From assembly GCA_028768525.1 (NCBI GenBank), contig CP054837.1, forward strand, positions 496,001 through 560,000: a stretch of 64,000 nt of DNA, written 5' to 3'. Made by a program: the position numbers and the translations under genes. A model generated the notes under the pieces. The model did no database searches. It was not told the DNA's origin and was given only the letters and a program-made list of their open reading frames with translations. This DNA is from Desulfobacter sp. Lineage in GTDB: Bacteria > Desulfobacterota > Desulfobacteria > Desulfobacterales > Desulfobacteraceae. Position 1 is the stretch's first letter; the number at the start of each line of letters is the position of its first letter. This document shows positions 43,665 through 52,221 of this stretch, piece after piece.

Positions 43665-44543
43665 TTATTCTGTAAACACCTGGGTGCCGATGCCCGAATC
43701 GGTAAACAGTTCAAGGAGCACGGCATGAGGGGTTTTACCGTTAATTATATGGGATTTTTTCACCCCGGAGGTCAGGGCAGACAGCGCGCATTCCACCTTG
43801 GGAATCATGCCCCCGGAAATCCGCCCGTCGGAAATCATTTCCTTGATTTCCACATCATTGACCGAGGAGACCAGTTTTTTGTCAGGCGCCAGTACCCCGT
43901 CCACATCCGTCACCAGAATCAGCCGCTCGGCCCCCAGGGCAGCGGCAATCTTTGAGGCCACCACATCGGCGTTTATATTGTAGGTTTCCCCCTGGGCACC
44001 AATGCCCACCGGCGCTATGATGGGAATAAACCCCTGGGCCGTGAGGGTGTGGATGATCTCGGGATTGACCCGGGAGACATCACCCACCATACCAGGGTCG
44101 ATGATCTCCGGGGGTTTGGATTCGTCTTCCTGAAAATAAATTTTCATTTTCTCGGCCAGAACCAGCCCCCCGTCCTTGCCGGTGAGCCCCACGGCCCGGC
44201 CCCCGGCCCGGTTGATCCGGGCCACGATATCCTTGTTTACTTTTCCGCCCAACACCATTTCCACCACATCCATGGTGGCGTCGTCGGTATACCGCATTCC
44301 ACGGATAAAGGTTGATGTGATACCCATGGCCTCAAGCACTTTATTGATCTGCGGGCCGCCGCCGTGGACCACCACCGGGTTAATACCGATGGTTTTGAGC
44401 AAAATAATATCATTGGCGAAATCCTGCTTAAGCTGCTCATCCACCATGGCGTGGCCACCGTACTTGATCACCACGGTTTTATCTGTAAAACTGCGGATAT
44501 AGGGCAGTGCCTCAATTAAAATATCTGCAACGGTCTGGCTCAT
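43665..44543 (-). CDS. argB: Acetylglutamate kinase
   Basis: Second step of arginine synthesis, 292 residues. The amino-acid kinase signatures are present: VIKYGGHAMVDE, PVVVHGGGPQIN, and the C-terminal GMIPKVECALSAL. The N-terminus (about 20 residues before the kinase core) contains the helix associated in some lineages with arginine-feedback-sensitive hexameric enzymes, but that is inference. It overlaps the hslU stop by four bases. Confidence 0.97.
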   Translation of the reverse strand: MSQTVADILIEALPYIRSFTDKTVVIKYGGHAMVDEQLKQDFANDIILLKTIGINPVVVHGGGPQINKVLEAMGITSTFIRGMRYTDDATMDVVEMVLGGKVNKDIVARINRAGGRAVGLTGKDGGLVLAEKMKIYFQEDESKPPEIIDPGMVGDVSRVNPEIIHTLTAQGFIPIIAPVGIGAQGETYNINADVVASKIAAALGAERLILVTDVDGVLAPDKKLVSSVNDVEIKEMISDGRISGGMIPKVECALSALTSGVKKSHIINGKTPHAVLLELFTDSGIGTQVFTE

Positions 44544-45904
44544 AATATATACCTGCTTAGGTCTTCGTTTTTGACAATATTCATGAGCTGTTCCTCAACA
44601 AATCCGGCATCCACCACGATCTGGTTCAGGTCGGTGTCCGGGGCCTGGAACAGAATCTCTTCCAATAATTTTTCCATAAGGGTGTGCAGCCGCCGGGCAC
44701 CGATATTCTCCGTACTTTCATTTACCTCAACGGCAATTTCGGCAATTTTCTCAACGGCATCCTGGGTGAAACTCAGGTCCACCCCCTCGGTGCGCAGCAG
44801 GGCGATATACTGGAGGACAAGTGCATTCTTGGGCTCCGTCAGGATCCGGGTGAACTCGTGGGAGCCAAGGGAGTTCAGCTCCACCCGGATGGGGAACCGC
44901 CCCTGGAGTTCCGGAATAAGGTCAGAGGGCTTGGCCAGGTGAAAGGCTCCGGAAGCGATAAAAAGGATATGATCGGTTTTTACCGTGCCGTATTTGGTGG
45001 GCACAGACGAGCCTTCCACAATGGGCAGAAGATCCCGCTGCACACCCTCTTTGGAAACCTCGGGTCCGTGGCTTTTTTCCTTGCCCGCAATCTTATCGAT
45101 CTCGTCGATAAAAATAATGCCGGACTGTTCCACCAGGGTAATGGCGTCGGTTTTCACCCGTTCCATGTCCACTAAATGGGCTGCCTCTTCCTGGGTCACA
45201 AGCTTGAGGGCTTCCTTGACCTTGAGCTTGCGGCGCTTGGTGTTCTTGGGCATGAAATTACCCAGCATATCCTTGAGGTTGATTCCCATCTCTTCCATGC
45301 CGGTGTTGGAAAAAATCTCAACCATGGGAGAGGCCTTATCCGCCACATCCATGTCGATTTTCCGGTCGTCCAGCTTGCCGTTTTTCAGCATCTTGCGCAG
45401 CTTCTCCCGGGTGGCGGCAGACGGCTGAGCTTCCTGGATTTCCCCTTTTTCCGTGGAGGCAAAATCAAAACCGGGGGCAGATGATTTAGCCGGGGGCAGC
45501 AAAATATCCAGAATCCGTTCTTCGGCGATCCTGGCCGCCTTTTCCTGAACCGCCTCCTGCTGCCGCCCTCTGAGCGTGTTCACCGTCAGTTCCACCAGAT
45601 CCCGGATCATGGATTCCACATCCCGGCCCACATATCCCACCTCGGTAAATTTGGAGGCCTCCACCTTGTAAAAAGGTGAATCGGTAAGATTGGCCAAACG
45701 GCGGGCAATTTCTGTTTTCCCGACGCCTGTGGGGCCGATGAGAATAATATTCTTGGGGGCGATTTCCTCCTGGAGGTCCGGCTCTACCTGCCGTCGCCGC
45801 CACCGGTTTCTCAGGGCAATGGCCACGGACTTTTTGGCGTCCTTTTGGCCGATGATGTACTTGTCCAGCTCGGTTACAATCTCACGGGGCTTTAAATCTT
45901 TCAT
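44540..45904 (-). CDS. hslU: ATP-dependent protease ATPase subunit HslU
   Basis: AAA+ unfoldase that feeds HslV. The 454-residue protein starts with LKPREIVTELDKYIIGQ, has Walker A GPTGVGKTEIAR (about 55), Walker B IIFIDEIDKI, the intermediate I-domain (about 120-235), sensor regions and the C-terminal end DLSRYIL, whose last residues insert into HslV. It starts one base after the hslV stop. The order xerC-like, hslV, hslU recalls the codV-clpQ-clpY arrangement of Bacillus. Confidence 0.98.
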   Translation of the reverse strand: MKDLKPREIVTELDKYIIGQKDAKKSVAIALRNRWRRRQVEPDLQEEIAPKNIILIGPTGVGKTEIARRLANLTDSPFYKVEASKFTEVGYVGRDVESMIRDLVELTVNTLRGRQQEAVQEKAARIAEERILDILLPPAKSSAPGFDFASTEKGEIQEAQPSAATREKLRKMLKNGKLDDRKIDMDVADKASPMVEIFSNTGMEEMGINLKDMLGNFMPKNTKRRKLKVKEALKLVTQEEAAHLVDMERVKTDAITLVEQSGIIFIDEIDKIAGKEKSHGPEVSKEGVQRDLLPIVEGSSVPTKYGTVKTDHILFIASGAFHLAKPSDLIPELQGRFPIRVELNSLGSHEFTRILTEPKNALVLQYIALLRTEGVDLSFTQDAVEKIAEIAVEVNESTENIGARRLHTLMEKLLEEILFQAPDTDLNQIVVDAGFVEEQLMNIVKNEDLSRYIL

Positions 45905-46450
45905 TTAGGCTTCAATCTCTTCAATGGTAATGTGATGGTTGGTATATATGCAGATATGACCGGCAATCTCCATGGCTTTTTCCACCACCTGCCTGGGGGA
46001 AAGGTCGGTGTTGTCGTTCAGGGCCACCGCCGCGGCCTGGGCGGCCACACTGCCGGAACCGATACTGATCACCCCGTCATCGGGCTCAATCACATCGCCG
46101 TTGCCGGAAAGCAGATAGGTATATTCCTTGTCCGCAGCAATCATCATGGCCTCAAGGCGGCGCAGGTACTTGTCCGTACGCCAGTCACGGGCCAGTTCCA
46201 CACAGGCCCGTGTCAGGTTGCCGTTGTGGCGCTCCAGTTTATGTTCCAGCTTTTCCGACAATGTCAGGGCGTCGGCCGTGGCACCGGCAAATCCGGTGAT
46301 GATTTTATCTTTATAAATCCGCCGTACCTTCCGGGCCTTGTGCTTGGTGACGATATTGCCCAGAGTGACCTGGCCGTCCCCGGCCACCACCACGGTATTG
46401 TCCCGCCTGACAGCTAAAATAGTCGTTCCGTGAAAAATAAGTTCGTCCAT
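45905..46450 (-). CDS. hslV: ATP-dependent protease peptidase subunit HslV
   Basis: Threonine peptidase of the HslUV proteasome-like complex. ATG 46450 gives a product starting MDELIFHGTTILAVRR. The active site threonine should be T9, so eight residues, not just Met, must be removed or the chain is made differently; similar FHGTT starts are known in other lineages. Other motifs: GDGQVTLG, GFAGATADALTL and a C-terminal region with DNTDLSPRQVVEKAM. The frame stays open to TTG 46462. Confidence 0.96.
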   Translation of the reverse strand: MDELIFHGTTILAVRRDNTVVVAGDGQVTLGNIVTKHKARKVRRIYKDKIITGFAGATADALTLSEKLEHKLERHNGNLTRACVELARDWRTDKYLRRLEAMMIAADKEYTYLLSGNGDVIEPDDGVISIGSGSVAAQAAAVALNDNTDLSPRQVVEKAMEIAGHICIYTNHHITIEEIEA

Positions 46451-46501
46451 AAATCCTATCAACTCCCGGGCATTTAAGGCCTGCCCGCTTGGCCCCTTGT
46501 T

Positions 46502-47401
46502 TTAACGTCTGGGATGAGCGCTGTCATAAACCTGCATAAGCCGGTCCATGCTCACATGGGTGTAAATCTGGGTGGTGGATAGACTGGCATGCCCGAGGAT
46601 TTCCTGAATCCCCCTTAAATCAGCTCCTGCATCCAGCATGTGCGTTGCAAAAGAATGCCGCAGCACATGGGGAGATATCTTTACACCGAGCCCGCATTCC
46701 AAAATTAATTTATCCAGAATGCGCCTGATGGACCTGGCCCCCAGGCGCTGGAAACACTTGTTTAGAAATACCGGGGGGTAATCGTCTTTTAAAACCGCCC
46801 TGTAGTTCACGATGGCATCCAGTGCCCGCTTGCCGACCGGCACCATCCGCTCCTTACCGCCTTTGCCGAACACTCTAATCATTTGGGTGCCAAAGTCAAT
46901 GTCTGTGATGTTCAACCCGTTGATTTCTGAGACCCGCATGCCTGTTGAGTAAAAGGTTTCAAACATGGCCAGATTCCGTTTTTCCATCCAGGTATCGGTT
47001 TTAATGGTATCCAGAAACCGGAATACATCATCGACGCTGAGGAAATTGGGGATCGTCTTGTCCAGTTTGGGATATGGAATGGTCTCTGCGGGATTCAGTG
47101 GTGCCACTCCTGCCCTGACCAGGTGGTCGAAAAAAGTTTTCAGGGCGGACAGGCGCCGTGCCATGGTTCGTTTGCTCTTTTTCTGGCCAACCAGCCCAGC
47201 CAGGTATCTGCGCAGGGCGGATTTATCCACATCCTTTGCCCTGGTTTTGAAGCGGGCTTGAAGTTCCGCCTCGTCGCAGTCAGGTGCCGCGTTCAAGAAA
47301 AAGGAGATAAAATCGAGGATATCGAACCGGTAGGCACGCAGGGTATGGGGAGAATAGCCTTTTTCCGCCGCCAAGGTCGTGATGAAATCATCCACGACCA
47401 C
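46502..47401 (-). CDS. xerC: Tyrosine recombinase of the XerC/XerD type
   Basis: Resolves chromosome dimers at dif by strand exchange. The 299-residue protein has an N-terminal core-binding (SAM-like) domain and a catalytic domain with all expected residues: R156 (TGMRVSEI), a lysine in GKGGKER (about 180-184), H245 and R248 (PHVLRHSFATH), H271 (LGHASLSTTQIYTH) and Y280. The location upstream of hslVU is typical of the housekeeping XerC-type gene, not of a mobile integrase. XerC and XerD cannot be separated with certainty here. Confidence 0.93.
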   Translation of the reverse strand: MVVDDFITTLAAEKGYSPHTLRAYRFDILDFISFFLNAAPDCDEAELQARFKTRAKDVDKSALRRYLAGLVGQKKSKRTMARRLSALKTFFDHLVRAGVAPLNPAETIPYPKLDKTIPNFLSVDDVFRFLDTIKTDTWMEKRNLAMFETFYSTGMRVSEINGLNITDIDFGTQMIRVFGKGGKERMVPVGKRALDAIVNYRAVLKDDYPPVFLNKCFQRLGARSIRRILDKLILECGLGVKISPHVLRHSFATHMLDAGADLRGIQEILGHASLSTTQIYTHVSMDRLMQVYDSAHPRR

Positions 47402-47403
47402 GA

Positions 47404-47982
47404 TTATACACCGATCTTGGCCATGACCTGCTGGACATCATCCCAGACATGGCGTTTGAGTCCCGGATTATTCAAAAGCTCACCGGGGTGATGGGTAACC
47501 ATCACCGGGATATTTTCAAAGGAGAAAAACTTGCCTCGGAAGTCTGCCAGTGCATCCCGGCCAGACACCAGTCTGTGCCCCGCTTTTTCACCGAGGCCGA
47601 GAATACATTTGGGGCTGTAGCGGCGCAAATGCGTCCGGATTGCCCCGATATCCGACGCGCTGCAGATGAAAACCCGGTCCGGGGCCAGGTGCATGGCCTT
47701 CAGAATTTTAGCCAGAAGCCCCCCTGCAGCCCCCTCAAAAAAACTGGTCTCGCTGTCCACCACCATAAGGGCGGCGGATTCGGGCCCCTGGAAAGAAAAG
47801 GTATGGGATGAGCGCCAGGACGGAGTGCCCCACTTTTCAATGAGGGCCCTGGCTTCCCGGGAAATGGTGACGTCACTATTGCCCAGATCATTCTGGAATT
47901 TAAGATATTGGGCCAGATCCTCCAGGGTATCTGTCAAAACCGCTTTTAATCCGTCCGTGGGATATGGCTTCCTGTTTTCCAT
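47404..47982 (-). CDS. Uracil-DNA glycosylase-fold protein with degenerate motifs
   Basis: 192 residues. The C-terminal half resembles family 4/5 uracil-DNA glycosylases: KCILGLGEKAGHRLV (the LGxxA motif region) and IPVMVTHHPGELLNNPGLKRHVWDDVQQVM (the HP-x-x-LL-NP end motif). The first motif, normally GEAPG-xx-ED, reads LMVVDSETSFFEGAAGGLL and lacks the catalytic pattern. The four cysteines that hold the iron-sulfur cluster in family 4 enzymes are not there (only two isolated Cys are seen). I infer a divergent or inactive relative. It lies between xerC and coaBC, six bases from the latter. Confidence 0.72.
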   Translation of the reverse strand: MENRKPYPTDGLKAVLTDTLEDLAQYLKFQNDLGNSDVTISREARALIEKWGTPSWRSSHTFSFQGPESAALMVVDSETSFFEGAAGGLLAKILKAMHLAPDRVFICSASDIGAIRTHLRRYSPKCILGLGEKAGHRLVSGRDALADFRGKFFSFENIPVMVTHHPGELLNNPGLKRHVWDDVQQVMAKIGV

Positions 47983-47987
47983 GGAAT

Positions 47988-49187
47988 TTACCCCACCTGC
48001 TGAACAATGGCGTCCAGCAGGGCATGGGCCACATCCCCCTTGCCCATCAGTGGAATATCCTGCACCCGGCCGTCACGGAAAAACAGTTTAACCTTATTGG
48101 TGTCTGATTTAAACCCGGAGTCCGTCCCCCCCACCAGGTTAGCGGCAATCATGTCCAGATTCTTTTTCCCCATCTTCGCCAGGGCATGGGCCTCAAGATC
48201 GTTGGTTTCAGCTGCAAATCCCACCAAAAACTGCCCAGGCAGTTTACGCTCGCCAATGGTTTTGAGGATATCCGGGTTCTCCGTGAGATACAGGGTCATG
48301 GCGTCGGAATCTTCTGTCTTTTTTATTTTCCTGTCCTTTGGGGATGCTGGCCGGTAGTCGGCCACTGCAGCGACCTTGATAATAATGTCCGCATCCGGCA
48401 AATGATCAAACATGGCGTCAGCCATCTGCTCGCAGCTTTCCACCGGAATGCAGTCCACGCCCACCGGCGGCGCCAGATTCACCGGCCCGGACACCAGGGT
48501 GACCTTGGCACCTCTGTTCTCTGCGGCGGCTGCAATGGCGTAGCCCATTTTTCCGGATGAGTGGTTGCTGATGTACCGCACCGGATCAATGGCCTCCTGG
48601 GTGGGGCCGGCAGAAACCAGGAGTCGCTTGCCCTTCATGTCTTTTTTGTACGTCAGGGCGCAGGCCCTGTCGAAAATAAACCAGGGTTCGGGCAACCGCC
48701 CGGCGCCAACGGTCTTGCAGGCCAGAGCACCGGAATCGGGATCAATGATATGCATTCCCGATTTTTCCAAAATATCCAGATTCTCCTGGACCCGGATATT
48801 CTGGTACATGTCCGTGTTCATGGAGGGGCAGATCACCACCGGACAGGTCACGGCCAGCATGGTCGTAGTCAGAGCGTCGTCGGCAATTCCGTGGGCAAGT
48901 TTGCCGATGCAGTTGGCCGTCGCCGGCGCGATCACTGCAATATCCGATTGAGACGCCACATCAATATGGGTCACCGAAGACTGGGTATCCGTCCACAAAT
49001 CCGACAGCACAGGATTCTCGGACAACACCTCAAAAGTTGTTTTGCCCACAAAATGCAGGGCCGCATCGGTCATGGCCACAGTAACATCGGCCCCGGCCTT
49101 TTTAAACAGCCGGAGCAGTTCAACCGCTTTATAAGCGGCGATCCCCCCGGTTACCCCAAGAAGAACATGCTTATTTTTTAAATTCAT
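47988..49187 (-). CDS. coaBC: Bifunctional CoaBC (Dfp)
   Basis: Makes 4'-phosphopantothenoylcysteine (CoaB, C-terminal) and decarboxylates it with FMN (CoaC, N-terminal) in coenzyme A synthesis. 399 residues: GGIAAYKAVELLR at the flavin domain start, PSMNTDMYQN, active-site C157 in ALACKTVGAGRLPEP, then CoaB with LLVSAGPTQEAIDPVRYISNH (split by its usual GSSG turn), NHSSGKMG and KKNLDMIAANL. All catalytic motifs are present. Its start overlaps the upstream lipoprotein stop (ATGA). Confidence 0.97.
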   Translation of the reverse strand: MNLKNKHVLLGVTGGIAAYKAVELLRLFKKAGADVTVAMTDAALHFVGKTTFEVLSENPVLSDLWTDTQSSVTHIDVASQSDIAVIAPATANCIGKLAHGIADDALTTTMLAVTCPVVICPSMNTDMYQNIRVQENLDILEKSGMHIIDPDSGALACKTVGAGRLPEPWFIFDRACALTYKKDMKGKRLLVSAGPTQEAIDPVRYISNHSSGKMGYAIAAAAENRGAKVTLVSGPVNLAPPVGVDCIPVESCEQMADAMFDHLPDADIIIKVAAVADYRPASPKDRKIKKTEDSDAMTLYLTENPDILKTIGERKLPGQFLVGFAAETNDLEAHALAKMGKKNLDMIAANLVGGTDSGFKSDTNKVKLFFRDGRVQDIPLMGKGDVAHALLDAIVQQVG

Positions 49188-49702
49188 CAGTATGTCAGAT
49201 TGTCGGATTTTTGGATGCTGTTACTGCCGCTGACCAGGGGCGCCACGGAAACTTCCACATAGGTGTAAATCTGCTCGTCGCGGATGGTAATCACGGCGCA
49301 CCTGGCGGTTTTCTGGTAAACCATGATAGTTGTCTCGGGTGATTTGATCCGGGAAAAAACCTGCCAATTGTCCTTTTCCATATTATTGCTGAAAAAATTG
49401 TACAGGGAATTTGACTCCACCCGCCCTTTCAGGGTCAGGATGCCCGACCGGAACCCCGGCGTGGATACGATCATGGTTCTGCCTTTGACAACTCTCATCT
49501 CCACGGGCACCAGGACATCTTCAAAATCATGGTAAATGGCAGTGGGCTTCTGGGAAGCCTCTGCCGATTTTTCTTCCGGCGGTGGTGCACTTCCTGCTGG
49601 GGACGCGGTTCCGGAGTTGAACATACAACCGGAAATAAACAGGCAAGTAAAAATCCCAATGCATAGGGCCAGAGCGGATTTTAAACGGTTACGGGATTTC
49701 AT
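49187..49702 (-). CDS. Lipoprotein of unknown function
   Basis: About 171 residues from ATG 49702, which has a strong RBS (GGAGGA, five bases upstream). Signal sequence with lipobox FISGCMF (Cys near residue 25), a Pro/Glu/Ala linker, and a soluble domain with a conserved-looking core (YHDFEDVLVPVEM ... LKGRVESNSLYNFFSNNM ... NWQVFSRIKSP). I have seen similar small lipoproteins in this phylum next to coaBC but know no function. It ends in a Ser-rich tail. Confidence 0.75.
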   Translation of the reverse strand: MKSRNRLKSALALCIGIFTCLFISGCMFNSGTASPAGSAPPPEEKSAEASQKPTAIYHDFEDVLVPVEMRVVKGRTMIVSTPGFRSGILTLKGRVESNSLYNFFSNNMEKDNWQVFSRIKSPETTIMVYQKTARCAVITIRDEQIYTYVEVSVAPLVSGSNSIQKSDNLTY

Positions 49703-49779
49703 TTTTCCTCCAATTAATCTTTTTGCCGTAATCAATTTTTCTTAACTAAAACGAATGCTCCCAAAAGTCAATTCAGAGA

Positions 49780-50307
49780 TCAATCCGAAGAAGCGTCTTT
49801 GCCAACGGCGGTTCGTTCCTTTTCATAGGCTATCCGGTCCTGCTCATAGGCGAAGATATCCTCGTTAAATGCTTTTGTCTTTTCATTAACCACCTTAATT
49901 TCCTCAGCGCTCATGGCCTTTTCCCTTGCCTTGGCAAGATCCTGCCGCCGTTTATCCAACTCGCCATATGTTTTATTCAGTTTTAGTTTCCAGGCATTCA
50001 GCGCCCGAATCCGCTCATTGAGTTTGTTTACTTTCTTATTCAACGAATCGCCTGCTTCGCCTGAAGCCCCCTGTTCTTCCCCCGCAGCCTCTTCCGCCTG
50101 GGTGGCGTCAATGGACTCCTTTTCTTTTACTCCCTCAAAGCTCTCCATTTTCTTTCGCTGATCAATGGGGATATCATTCAGATTGTCGGTAAAATGAACC
50201 ACACCGTTACTGTCCGTGTACCGGTAATATTCGGCCATTCCATTATTTTGAAAACAAAAAAACAAACCGACTGCACTCAACGTGAATATCAAAAAATATC
50301 GAACCAT
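49780..50307 (-). CDS. Secreted DUF4124-type coiled-coil protein
   Basis: About 175 residues from ATG 50307 (RBS GGGGATG; the frame stays open to 50376). A signal peptide (about 1-24) precedes EYYRYTDSNGVVHFTDNLNDIP, the DUF4124 signature. The rest is strongly charged with Lys/Glu/Asp heptads (about 60-170), a likely coiled coil. DUF4124 proteins are periplasmic and of unknown role. It is the most upstream gene of the minus-strand cluster and divergent from the pilin operon. Confidence 0.8.
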   Translation of the reverse strand: MVRYFLIFTLSAVGLFFCFQNNGMAEYYRYTDSNGVVHFTDNLNDIPIDQRKKMESFEGVKEKESIDATQAEEAAGEEQGASGEAGDSLNKKVNKLNERIRALNAWKLKLNKTYGELDKRRQDLAKAREKAMSAEEIKVVNEKTKAFNEDIFAYEQDRIAYEKERTAVGKDASSD

Positions 50308-50657
50308 TTTATCATCCCCATTTTTTGTAAATATGTTTTTGATGTTGATAATAGCTTGAACGGGGTATAAAATCAAACTCTAAGCATCGCTTGCTTTAAC
50401 CGTGAAACAGAGTATGCAGAATCAATGGCCTGAATCATGCATATGATTAATCTGTAATGCACTACGAAAATTGAATAATACACGCTTCGCTGCTCCATAA
50501 TTGAACGCTTAAAACGGAGCAGCCCTTAAGAAGCAAAACAGCAAAAACACGAAATAAAAACAAACTAACTAAATTTAACCAACTTATTGTTTGATATTGT
50601 TGCAGAAACCTGTTTTTTACGGTAGACAGGTAAAAACGAATAAAACAGGAGCCGGTT
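50308..50657. other. Divergent intergenic region before the pilin operon
   Basis: 350 bases without a gene, AT-rich. Besides the candidate sigma-54 site at 50426 I note an inverted GCTGCTCC/GGAGCAGC pair (about 50489-50496 and 50516-50523) which could form a leader hairpin. RBS AGGAG at 50647-50651 serves the first pilin gene. Likely holds promoters for both directions. Confidence 0.6.
50426..50441 (+). promoter_or_regulatory. Candidate sigma-54 promoter of the minor pilin operon
   Basis: TGGCCTGAATCATGCA has GG and GC separated by ten bases as in -24/-12 promoters, with a weaker -12 half (ATGCA in place of TTGCA). The leader would be about 205 bases. The fit is weaker than the site at 25463. 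Confidence 0.38.
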
Positions 50658-51182
50658 TTGAAAGTTTGTCCCCAAAAAGACGAAGGCGGATTCACCATGA
50701 TCGAAATCATGGTCGTCATCGCCATTGCCGCACTTGCCGCTGTCCTCGCCATCACACAGTTGCAGCCCCAGATACACAGGTCCAGGACCAAGTCAGCCGC
50801 CCGTCAAATGCGGGCGGATATCCAGAAAGCCAAACTCGAAGCGATTAAACAAAACGCCAATTGCATTATTTTTCTTACCCTTGCCGCCGGAGGAAATCCC
50901 GGCTCTTACCTAACCTGCGTTGATAAAAACAGTGATGGCGACTGCGATGATGCAGGAGATTTCACCCTCAGCCAGTTGAATTTCAGCGACTATCCCCCGG
51001 CCCAATTGACCAGCGAGACATTTCCCGGAGGATCTGGTTTTAAATTTAATTCCAGGGGGATGCCGGAACAAATAGGGAATACAGGCATAGTGCCTGGCAG
51101 CGCAACCATAGACTGTGCAACCGACGCAGCTTATTCACTGAAAGTTGTACTTGCCGCCGGCGGAAGGGTAAAGATTGAATAA
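50658..51182 (+). CDS. fimT: Minor pilin, GspH/FimT type
   Basis: 174 residues from TTG 50658 (AGGAG six bases upstream). A short basic leader ends in GG, followed by the prepilin motif FTMIEIMVVIAIAALAAV; cleavage by PilD would fall after G11, leaving F12 with E16 at position +5. The rest has the GspH/FimT pattern (RQMRADIQKAKLEAIKQNA), two Cys pairs and an acidic loop. First gene of an operon of minor pilins that should build the priming tip complex of the type IV pilus. Confidence 0.9.
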   Translation: MKVCPQKDEGGFTMIEIMVVIAIAALAAVLAITQLQPQIHRSRTKSAARQMRADIQKAKLEAIKQNANCIIFLTLAAGGNPGSYLTCVDKNSDGDCDDAGDFTLSQLNFSDYPPAQLTSETFPGGSGFKFNSRGMPEQIGNTGIVPGSATIDCATDAAYSLKVVLAAGGRVKIE

Positions 51183-51188
51183 TAAGCC

Positions 51189-51806
51189 ATGAAATCGAAC
51201 ACGAAAAAAGAATTCCATAATTTTCAAGGATTCACACTAATCGAGATTCTCGTCACCATTGCCATTGCCAGCATCGTTCTGCTCATCGTGGTTCAGTTCT
51301 TCATATCAACGAACAAACTCAATACCATCCAGGAAAAAGTAGCGGCCACCCAGCAAAGCCTCAGAGCGGCCATGGAAATCATGTCAAGAGATATTCGCCT
51401 GGCCGGCCTAGACCCGTCTGGAACGGCCCCGGATGAAGGATTCGTTGACAATGGCACTGAAACCATGGATACAGATGGGGACTCCATCGCCATACGCTAT
51501 GATTATGATGGAGACGGGGGCTGTGAAACCAACGTCAGTTATTACTATAATAGTGCAAAAGGAACGTTTAACTTCTGGCCCGGAGGGGCATCCCCCCCCC
51601 AGTCGTTGACCGAAGACGGTACGGTTAGTTCGGTAACCTTCAGCTACACCCTGGCCGACGGAACAATCGACCCCGACCCGACGGCCAGCGGCCGCCTCGC
51701 AGATATCCGGGTTGTCTCCATCAGTATTTGCGGCACAATCACGGGCGCCTATGACGACGGGCGTACCTATTGTTTTTCCAACACCATCAGACCAAGGAAT
51801 ATGTAA
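51189..51806 (+). CDS. pilW: Minor pilin PilW
   Basis: 205 residues, six bases after fimT. Prepilin leader ending QG, then FTLIEILVTIAIASIVLLIV (cleavage after G14, E19 at +5). The following EKVAATQQSLRAAMEIMSRDIRLAGLDPSG segment is the PilW/GspJ signature (amphipathic helix then RDIRxAG). The C-terminal head is Asp/Gly-rich with one Cys pair. Part of the tip complex with FimT, PilV and PilX. Confidence 0.92.
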   Translation: MKSNTKKEFHNFQGFTLIEILVTIAIASIVLLIVVQFFISTNKLNTIQEKVAATQQSLRAAMEIMSRDIRLAGLDPSGTAPDEGFVDNGTETMDTDGDSIAIRYDYDGDGGCETNVSYYYNSAKGTFNFWPGGASPPQSLTEDGTVSSVTFSYTLADGTIDPDPTASGRLADIRVVSISICGTITGAYDDGRTYCFSNTIRPRNM

Positions 51807-51808
51807 CG

Positions 51809-52210
51809 ATGGCGCTTAAAAACAAAAATTTATTAAATGGCAGAAAAGAATCCGGATTTTCCCTTCTTGAGGTCCTCATAGCCATCGTCGTCCTATCTGT
51901 TGGGCTTCTGGCCATCAGTATGATGCAGGCCCATTTTGCCAGTGGCAATTCCCAGTCCAGACAGATGACCCGTGGCACCGACATTGCGATGGACCATATA
52001 GAAACACTCTCCAACCTGACCAATCTTGATGATTCCAGGCTGGATGTCGGCAATCATACCCTTATTATCAACACCTTTGAACGGGACTATACCCTGTCCT
52101 GGACTGTTACCGATAATAATGACAGAACCCTGTCCATCGACATTTCAGTATCCTGGAACAGCAATGGTCTGACCCACACGGTAAATTTCCCATGGGTGAA
52201 AAGCATATAA
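51809..52210 (+). CDS. pilV: Minor pilin PilV
   Basis: 133 residues from ATG 51809, two bases after pilW; the frame is open from 51770 inside pilW but the ATG has AAGGA upstream and fits. Prepilin motif ESGFSLLEVLIAIVVLSVGLL, with Glu at +5 and the SVGLL sequence characteristic of PilV/GspI. The remainder is short, Asn/Thr-rich, and ends in WVKSI. It overlaps the possible upstream start of pilX. Confidence 0.92.
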   Translation: MALKNKNLLNGRKESGFSLLEVLIAIVVLSVGLLAISMMQAHFASGNSQSRQMTRGTDIAMDHIETLSNLTNLDDSRLDVGNHTLIINTFERDYTLSWTVTDNNDRTLSIDISVSWNSNGLTHTVNFPWVKSI

Positions 52211-52221
52211 GTGAGGATATG

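Noticed and set aside
46502..47401. XerC-like gene considered as a phage or island integrase
   Set aside because: Its place directly upstream of hslV-hslU, the absence of other phage genes and the housekeeping type motifs argue for XerC.
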